64,000 bases of DNA from Rhizobium sp. GTDB lineage: Bacteria > Pseudomonadota > Alphaproteobacteria > Rhizobiales > Rhizobiaceae. Every line of letters begins with the position of its first letter. Positions within the stretch are counted from its first letter, which is position 1. The notes beneath the pieces are model-generated. The model ran no database searches. It saw only the letters and a list, made by a program, of their open reading frames with translations, and was not told the origin of the DNA. Below are positions 59,295 through 64,000 of this stretch, in pieces. The stretch is from contig PEKW01000002.1 in the NCBI GenBank assembly GCA_002796995.1, forward strand, positions 1,001,990 through 1,065,989. Reading direction: 5' to 3'. A program made the position numbers and the translations under genes.

Positions 59295-59711
59295 CTACAC
59301 CAGATGCCGCGCCGCCTCCTCGCGGATCCGCTGGATCATCGAGCGCAGGCCGTTGGCGCGCTGGGCGGAGAGATGCTCGATCAGGCCGAGGCGGGAGAAG
59401 AGCTCGATGGCGTCGAAGGCGACGATGTCAGAGGCGCGCTTGCCGGAATAGGCGGCGAGCACGATCGCGACGAGCCCGCGCACGATATGCGCGTCCGAAT
59501 CGCCGGTCAGGTCGATGACCGGGTCGGGACCCTCATGCGGATGGGTCGAAAGCCAGACCTGGCTGGCGCAGCCCTTGACCTTGTTCTCCGGCGTTCTCTC
59601 CGCCTCCGGCAGGTCGGGAAGCGCCTTGCCGAGCTCCATCACGTAACGCATCCGGTCTTCCCAGTCGTCCAGGAAGGCAAAATCCTCGGTCATCTGCGCA
59701 AGCGTCGTCAT
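59295..59711 (-). CDS. sufE: SufE sulfur acceptor
   Basis: 138 residues. The sulfur-accepting Cys48 lies in NKVKGCASQVW, followed by SGKRASDIVAFDAIELFSRLGLIEHLSAQRANGL, the SufE core. It accepts persulfide sulfur from cysteine desulfurase SufS for iron-sulfur cluster assembly. It lies apart from any suf operon here, as is common in Rhizobiales. ATG 59711 matches the family start. Confidence 0.94.
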   Translation of the reverse strand: MTTLAQMTEDFAFLDDWEDRMRYVMELGKALPDLPEAERTPENKVKGCASQVWLSTHPHEGPDPVIDLTGDSDAHIVRGLVAIVLAAYSGKRASDIVAFDAIELFSRLGLIEHLSAQRANGLRSMIQRIREEAARHLV

Positions 59712-59799
59712 GGGGCGTCTTATCCGGTTTCTGCAACGGTCCCCGGTATAGGCGATCCCGGCGGCCATTTGAACCTTTGACCGCGGCGAAAGTGCCGGG

Positions 59800-59838
59800 A
59801 AAAAAGAAAAGCCGCGAGGACAAGGGGTTCCTCGCGGC
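59800..59838 (-). terminator. Terminator downstream of the DUF5330 gene
   Basis: On the minus strand GCCGCGAGGA pairs with TCCTCGCGGC across 8 bases and is followed by TTTTCTTTTTT. It lies 180 bases beyond the DUF5330 stop and just before sufE. The interval between shows no gene. Confidence 0.85.
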
Positions 59839-60018
59839 TCGGCAGTATGGCCGAAATTTCCTGTGGGACAGGCAGACAGGCAACCGAGCGCCGGGCCGCA
59901 GAGGCGGACAGGGTGGCGCTCCGATGCAAGCGGTGGTCCGGGGCGGGCGTGGTGCCCCGGGGAATTCTTTTGATGCCGCGCCGGGCCTTGTCGGCTCAGG
60001 CGGGCGTGAAGGCCTCGT

Positions 60019-60471
60019 TCAGGACTTCGGCGGCGTATAGGGTTTCGGGCCGTTGCCGGTCCGCGGCTTGGGCTGCGGCACGACCGTGCCGGTGGTGACC
60101 ACGTCGGTGACCGGCTCGGCCTTGACCGGCACGGCCTCGGCGGTCAGCGACGGGCGGGCGGGCTTGTTCTCGGCCACCGCCTCGTCGCCACCGTCGGCAA
60201 ACTGGGCGTCGAGCAGCTGGTAGGCGACGAGCGCACCTTCGCGGGCCCGCTCTCCCAGCGCCTGGAACGTCTCGGCGCCCTTCTCGCAGACATCAGGCTT
60301 TTCCGTGCAGATGGCGGAGAGATACTGATAGGCATCGGTTGCCGCCGCGATCGCGTCGCTCATTTCAAGGCGCGGTCCGCCGGCGGTGTCTTCCTGAGGC
60401 TGGCTGCTGAAGAACGACAGCACCACCAGCGTCATCGAGCACCAGAAAGCTCCCTTGATCAGAAACCACAT
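60019..60471 (-). CDS. DUF5330 protein
   Basis: About 150 residues from ATG 60471 (TTG/GTG starts a few codons upstream are possible). MWFLIKGAFWCSMTLVVLSFF is a membrane anchor; SDAIAAATDAYQYLSAICTEKPDVCEKGAETFQALGERAREGALVAYQLLD is the conserved DUF5330 block with two cysteines that may form a disulfide. The C terminus is Pro-rich. Periplasmic, function unknown. Confidence 0.82.
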   Translation of the reverse strand: MWFLIKGAFWCSMTLVVLSFFSSQPQEDTAGGPRLEMSDAIAAATDAYQYLSAICTEKPDVCEKGAETFQALGERAREGALVAYQLLDAQFADGGDEAVAENKPARPSLTAEAVPVKAEPVTDVVTTGTVVPQPKPRTGNGPKPYTPPKS

Positions 60472-60964
60472 CGTCTTCACCAATCCCGTTTTGCCCGTCC
60501 CAATCCCGTTTCTCCGGTCATTGTCGGGTCGTGCCGGGTTGTCTCCCGGACTTGTGAGGGCAAGCTATCGGCGGGGTGCAAAGATCGCTTTGCAAAACCC
60601 GCTCGGATTTGTCTCAAATTTGAACGAACGGCGTGTCCGCGGCCGCTCGTTTGGCATTTCAGTCAAACTTTAGGGACTGGCGTTAAGCATAATTGTGGCG
60701 GCGGCCCGGCAATCCACCGCTTCTTGGCCCGGGGCTTCGACACAAATCTTAACGCAATCGGGAAAACACAGACAAATCCGCTGCTTACGCCCCATTAACC
60801 ACGTTTGAGAAAGCCCGGCGGAAGTGTCCCAAACTGGGCCTTCGCCGGCCTTTCCGGGGCTCCGGAAGGCCTTGCCTTATCTTTTCCTTAAGCGCATCGG
60901 CCCTAAGGTCGGGCTCTCGAAATCGAACCGTTTCGCGGGTTTTGGCGTGCAGGTATTGCGTAAC
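60472..60964. other. Non-coding region between divergent DUF5330 and kinase genes
   Basis: 493 bases. It contains a TGCAAAG-ATCG-CTTTGCA dyad (60577-60594), a hairpin GGCCTTTCCGG/CCGGAAGGCC at about 60849-60873 with a following T-rich stretch, and isolated TTAAC half-sites near 60750 and 60796. Those half-sites resemble CtrA boxes but no full TTAA-N7-TTAA occurs. No gene is seen. Confidence 0.5.
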
Positions 60965-62494
60965 ATGGCTGACAGAGCGAAAGCGATTCTCGATCGCGCG
61001 GCCGACCGCTGCCTGGCGTCGAACGGCGGCGGGGAACCGGCCGATCCGCGCGAGATCGCGGTGGTGCGCCACCTCGCCGCCGGCTTTGCCGTGATGCTGT
61101 TTGCCGTGCCCCTGACGCTCTCCTTCTATTATGGCCCGGCCGTGGCGCTGCCGCTCGGCTTTGCCGCCGTCGTCTCGCTCTTTCTTCTCTGCGCCGTCGC
61201 CCTGATCGCCCTTCGCCGCGCCACCTATCCGGCCGCCGTGAATGATGGTGCCGACAACGAGTTCTGCTCGCCCTTCGATGTCTGCCCGGGCCTGCTGCTC
61301 GGTCTCGACACCGCCGGCAATGTGCGCGAGGCCGCCGGCCGCGACCGCGAAATGTTCCTGTCCTTCCTGCGTGATCCCTTCGGCCGTCCCTTCGCCGACC
61401 AGGTCCATGTCTCCGACCGCATCGCCTTCGTTCAGGCGCTCGATGCCCTGCGCCAGGGCGCCGATGCCGTGGTCATCGACCTGCGCCTCGACCGCCCGGT
61501 CATCGGCATCGACCAGGCGCAGTTCATGAACGTGCGCATGGACATGACCGCGACGCGAAAGGCCGACGGCCAGCTCGCCTTCGTCTATGCCCAGCTGCTC
61601 GACATTGCCGGCGAGATGCAGATCCGTAATGCCGCGCTCGCCAAGGAAGACGAGGCGGTTGCCGCCCATGAGGCGAAGTCGCGCTTCCTCGCCGCCGTCA
61701 GCCACGAGCTGCGCACCCCGCTCAACGCCATTCTCGGCTTTTCCGACATTCTCGCCGGCGAATATTTCGGCAAGCTCGAAAACGACCGCCAGCGCGAATA
61801 TGTCCAGCTGATCCGCCAGTCGGGCGCCCATCTGCTCTCCGTCGTCAACGCGATGCTCGACATGTCGAAGATCGAGGCCGGCCGCTACGAACTGATGCTC
61901 GAGCATTTCGTCATCGGCGAGGCCGTGTCCGAATGCGAGCAGATGCTGTCGCTGCAGGCCGCCAGCAAGGGCGTGACGCTCACCAGCCGCATTGCCCGCG
62001 GGCTCGGCGAGGTCGTCGCCGACGAACGCGCCGTGCGCCAGGTCTTGATCAATCTCGTCGGCAATGCCATCAAGTTCACGGAAAGTGGCGGCTCGGTCAT
62101 CGTCGACGCCAGCCGCGACGGGCGCGACCTGAAGATCGTCGTCTCCGACACCGGCATCGGCATCGCGCCGGAAAAAATGGCCCTGATCGGCCGGCCCTTC
62201 ACCCAGGTCCACAGCGACCTGAGCCGCGCCTACGAAGGCTCCGGTCTCGGCCTGTCGCTGGTCAAGGGCTTGACGGCGTTGCATGGCGGGACTTTCCTGA
62301 TGGAAAGCCGGCCGGGCGAGGGCACCGTGGTCACCGTGCGCCTGCCGGCCGATGGCTCGGGCGTCGAGGCCGAGGCTGTGGACGGGCACAATACGGTCGA
62401 GTTTCCGCCGCGGTTGAAGGCCATGGACAGGCCGGACGCGATGGAGAGCGAAAGAAAGACTGGGTATGACGAAGCCAAAGCGAAAATCGCCTGA
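60965..62494 (+). CDS. Membrane sensor histidine kinase (PleC/DivJ-like class)
   Basis: About 509 residues. Two membrane helices (VRHLAAGFAVMLFAVPLTLSFYYGPAVALPLGFAAVVSLFLLCAVALIAL) near 40-90, a PAS-like region, then HisKA AAVSHELRTPLNAILGF with His247 and the ATPase N/G1/F/G2 boxes (NLVGNAIKFTE, DTGIGI, GSGLGLSLVKGLTALHGG). The HisKA-ATPase pair resembles alphaproteobacterial PleC/DivJ/PdhS kinases but the fit is only by class. ATG 60965. It overlaps the peptidoglycan-binding gene by 29 bases. Confidence 0.88.
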   Translation: MADRAKAILDRAADRCLASNGGGEPADPREIAVVRHLAAGFAVMLFAVPLTLSFYYGPAVALPLGFAAVVSLFLLCAVALIALRRATYPAAVNDGADNEFCSPFDVCPGLLLGLDTAGNVREAAGRDREMFLSFLRDPFGRPFADQVHVSDRIAFVQALDALRQGADAVVIDLRLDRPVIGIDQAQFMNVRMDMTATRKADGQLAFVYAQLLDIAGEMQIRNAALAKEDEAVAAHEAKSRFLAAVSHELRTPLNAILGFSDILAGEYFGKLENDRQREYVQLIRQSGAHLLSVVNAMLDMSKIEAGRYELMLEHFVIGEAVSECEQMLSLQAASKGVTLTSRIARGLGEVVADERAVRQVLINLVGNAIKFTESGGSVIVDASRDGRDLKIVVSDTGIGIAPEKMALIGRPFTQVHSDLSRAYEGSGLGLSLVKGLTALHGGTFLMESRPGEGTVVTVRLPADGSGVEAEAVDGHNTVEFPPRLKAMDRPDAMESERKTGYDEAKAKIA

Positions 62495-63467
62495 GAAGAA
62501 GAAGGCCCCCCCGCGGGTGGCCGGCCTTCTGCTCGCCGGCGCCGGCGCGCTGGCACGCCTCGTCGGCCGCCATCCGCGGCCGGTGGGCGGGCTCGCCGCC
62601 TTTTCCGTCGCCTTCGGTTTCATCGCCGCCAATGCGCTCTGGTACCAGCCGGGCCAGCATCCCTCGCCGATCTTCTCGACCCGCGATACGAGCGATTTCA
62701 ACGCGCTCGCCGGCGTCACCCGCAATGCCCGCCTCGAGCAGGACCCGGCGACCGTCACCACCTTCAAGATCGAGCGCGAGGATGCCAGCGCCCCGGCCTC
62801 GGCATCTCCGGCCGGCGATCCGGCGGCAACCGCAGCCGACACCGCGACACCGGCACCGGCACCGGACACCGTCGCCGTGCCCGACAATTCGCCGCTCGTG
62901 GTCTCCGTTCAGGGCGAGCTTGCCCGGCTCGGCCTTTATGACGGCGTCGCAGACGGCGTGATCGGCCCGCGCACCGAGGCCGCCATCGCCGTCTTCCAGC
63001 GCTCGATCGGGGTCGAGGCGAACGGCCTCGTCAGCCCGGAACTGCTGGCCGCGCTGAAGGTCGACAGCCGCGTCACCGCCGCCGTGCCGAAGAGCCGCCC
63101 GGCCGAGGACCTGAGCGCGCCTGCCGCGGTCGCCGACCCGGTCGCCGCCGCCATCCGCAATGCGCAGAAGGTTGTCGTCACCGCTCCGACCAAGCCGCAG
63201 GTCACCCGCAATGCCGCCCGGCCCGCCGTCGCGCCGCCCGCCGCCCTGCCGGTCTCGCTGCGCGGCACGGCTGAAGATGCGGCGCTGATCATGGAAATCC
63301 AGCGCGGCCTTGCCAACATCGCCTATACCGATGTCAGCGTCGACGGCGTCGCCGGCGAACAGACCCGCGCCGCCATCCGCCGCTTCGAGCGCCACTACCG
63401 CCTGCCGGAAACCGGCGAGCCGAGCGAGACTGTGCTGAAGAAACTCCGCGACATCGGCGCGCTTTAA
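62466..63467 (+). CDS. Membrane-anchored double peptidoglycan-binding protein
   Basis: 333 residues. A basic N terminus, one membrane helix (VGGLAAFSVAFGFIAANALWY), then two PG_binding_1 modules: VSVQGELARLGLYDGVADGVIGPRTEAAIAVFQRSIGV and IMEIQRGLANIAYTDVSVDGVAGEQTRAAIRRFERHYRLPETG. It is periplasmic, without a catalytic domain. The 29-base overlap with the kinase gene suggests a joint role in sensing envelope state. Confidence 0.9.
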   Translation: MTKPKRKSPEKKKAPPRVAGLLLAGAGALARLVGRHPRPVGGLAAFSVAFGFIAANALWYQPGQHPSPIFSTRDTSDFNALAGVTRNARLEQDPATVTTFKIEREDASAPASASPAGDPAATAADTATPAPAPDTVAVPDNSPLVVSVQGELARLGLYDGVADGVIGPRTEAAIAVFQRSIGVEANGLVSPELLAALKVDSRVTAAVPKSRPAEDLSAPAAVADPVAAAIRNAQKVVVTAPTKPQVTRNAARPAVAPPAALPVSLRGTAEDAALIMEIQRGLANIAYTDVSVDGVAGEQTRAAIRRFERHYRLPETGEPSETVLKKLRDIGAL

Positions 63468-63508
63468 GGCCCATTGCCAGAAGTTTTCCGGCGCATTCAT
63501 CCTGTGGC

Positions 63509-63689
63509 ATGGAGCGTCACAACGTTGGAAATGCTGTCTTGACCGATCCGGCTCATCGGTGCCCGTGCTGCTGCTTCCGCACGCTGCAGGAACGCGGCGT
63601 CTGTGAAATATGCCCGGTGGCTCCGGGAAGATGACGGACAGGACGTTCTGGATGCCGCCGCGCGGGCACAAATCGCGCCTAGACCTTGA
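63509..63689 (+). pseudogene. Frameshifted CPCC zinc-ribbon gene
   Basis: The first frame reads MERHNVGNAVLTDP, AHRCPCCCFRTLQERGVCEICPV then stops at 63634. Shifting by one base resumes WLREDDGQDVLDAARAQIAP to a stop at 63689. Together they cover the CPCC family (PF14206) order CPCC..RTL..R...EICPVC.WEDDGQD, with the WEDDGQD half displaced by one base. A single insertion or deletion near 63615-63630 explains it. Either a genuine pseudogene or a sequencing error. Confidence 0.65.
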
Positions 63690-63800
63690 TAGCCGTCGAT
63701 TTTTCAACTGGATGCTCCGGCGTCACCTTCCGCACCAAGCCAGAATAGCTTGCGAATTTCGCCACGCATCCACTAGACTTGTGCACATACCTAGTGAAAC

Positions 63801-64000
63801 ATGTGGGCGGGGTATATGCAGGTCAGATGTCACGAAGGGGTTGGGCCAATATGCTTTGGCATGAGCCCCGACGACTTGCGGGCGGTCCTGGGCGCCGAGT
63901 TCACCAGCTTCAAGCGCGGCCCGGACAGTGTCCACCCGTGTGACCATTTCGGCGAACTTGAGTGCTTTGTGTACTATGATGATGCCAATTGTCTGGTCGA
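63801..64000 (+). CDS. 5' part of an unidentified gene running off the window
   Basis: Open from ATG 63801 (or ATG 63816) to the last base: MWAGYMQVRCHEGVGPICFG then MSPDDLRAVLGAEFTSFKRG and DHFGELECFVYYDDANCLV. The order GVGPI-FGMS..D...LG...., D.F..L..FVYYDD is a pattern I associate with small cytoplasmic proteins found in immunity-gene clusters. No named family can be stated. Adjacent to a CPCC fragment, which supports an accessory locus. Confidence 0.55.
   Translation, partial: MWAGYMQVRCHEGVGPICFGMSPDDLRAVLGAEFTSFKRGPDSVHPCDHFGELECFVYYDDANCLV

Noticed and set aside
60740-60800. TTAAC half-sites that might be CtrA boxes upstream of the kinase gene
   Set aside because: No complete TTAA-N7-TTAA arrangement is present, so CtrA control is not supported.
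60785-62887. A 700-codon open frame on the minus strand opposite the histidine kinase gene
   Set aside because: It is a shadow of the kinase and peptidoglycan-binding genes with low-complexity composition and no domain.
1-64000. CRISPR arrays, rRNA or prophage structural genes
   Set aside because: No regularly spaced repeat arrays, no conserved rRNA stretches and no phage structural motifs were seen by eye.

Overview
The window reads as a chromosomal segment of an alphaproteobacterium of the order Rhizobiales, most likely family Rhizobiaceae. The evidence is a MucR/Ros zinc-finger regulator with a long leader, a seven-gene Pha-type Na+(K+)/H+ antiporter operon, SufE, DUF5330 and DUF6456 proteins, an Atu4866-like protein, and several rhizobial intergenic palindromic repeats. 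The bulk is GC-rich. Two short stretches are visibly AT-richer and look acquired: a restriction-modification pair at 16.0-18.0 kb and an ORFan patch at 56.5-57.9 kb. I found no rRNA, tRNA or CRISPR array. The genus cannot be fixed from the sequence alone.

Layout. 0-3.3 kb: two periplasmic c-type cytochromes and a LysE exporter divergent from a YafY/WYL regulator with a clear operator. 3.4-9.2 kb: a phosphoesterase, then a tightly overlapped five-gene operon (minus strand) with a siderophore-type ABC importer and two unusual cytoplasmic proteins, one with tandem amidotransferase-like folds and one that may be FmdE-like. 9.4-15.9 kb: bestrophin-like channel, GGDEF-EAL enzyme, exported hypothetical, sulfide:quinone oxidoreductase, AI-2E/PerM-type transporter. 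16.0-18.0 kb: type II restriction-modification system. 18.2-36.5 kb: a string of small redox or detoxification genes (alcohol dehydrogenase, SDRs, VOC proteins, AKR, quinone oxidoreductase, ABM monooxygenase), many divergent from their own regulator (LysR, AraC, HxlR, MerR, TetR), with a universal stress protein, a DksA-like protein, an ArsR-SRPBCC fusion and a ParDE toxin-antitoxin pair in between.

36.5-49.2 kb: an orphan receiver, an HWE/HisKA_2 kinase, small membrane proteins, HlyIII, a GNAT, a membrane-anchored AraC regulator, two transglutaminase-like genes, an EamA transporter with a histidine-rich tail, MsrB, and a TetR-controlled membrane protein with two matching operators. 49.3-55.6 kb: phaABCDEFG, interrupted between C and D by a 181-bp element with 43-bp perfect inverted arms. 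55.6-64.0 kb: mucR, a HEPN-like ORFan, a DnaA-domain-IV-like regulator coupled to a DUF6456 protein, sufE, a DUF5330 protein, a membrane histidine kinase overlapping a peptidoglycan-binding protein gene, a frameshifted CPCC zinc-ribbon gene, and a gene running off the end.

How it works together. Much of the window concerns envelope and redox homeostasis: electron entry from sulfide, periplasmic cytochromes, methionine sulfoxide repair, electrophile and aldehyde removal, and pH/cation balance. Local one-to-one regulation is common, and several operators can be read directly from the DNA.
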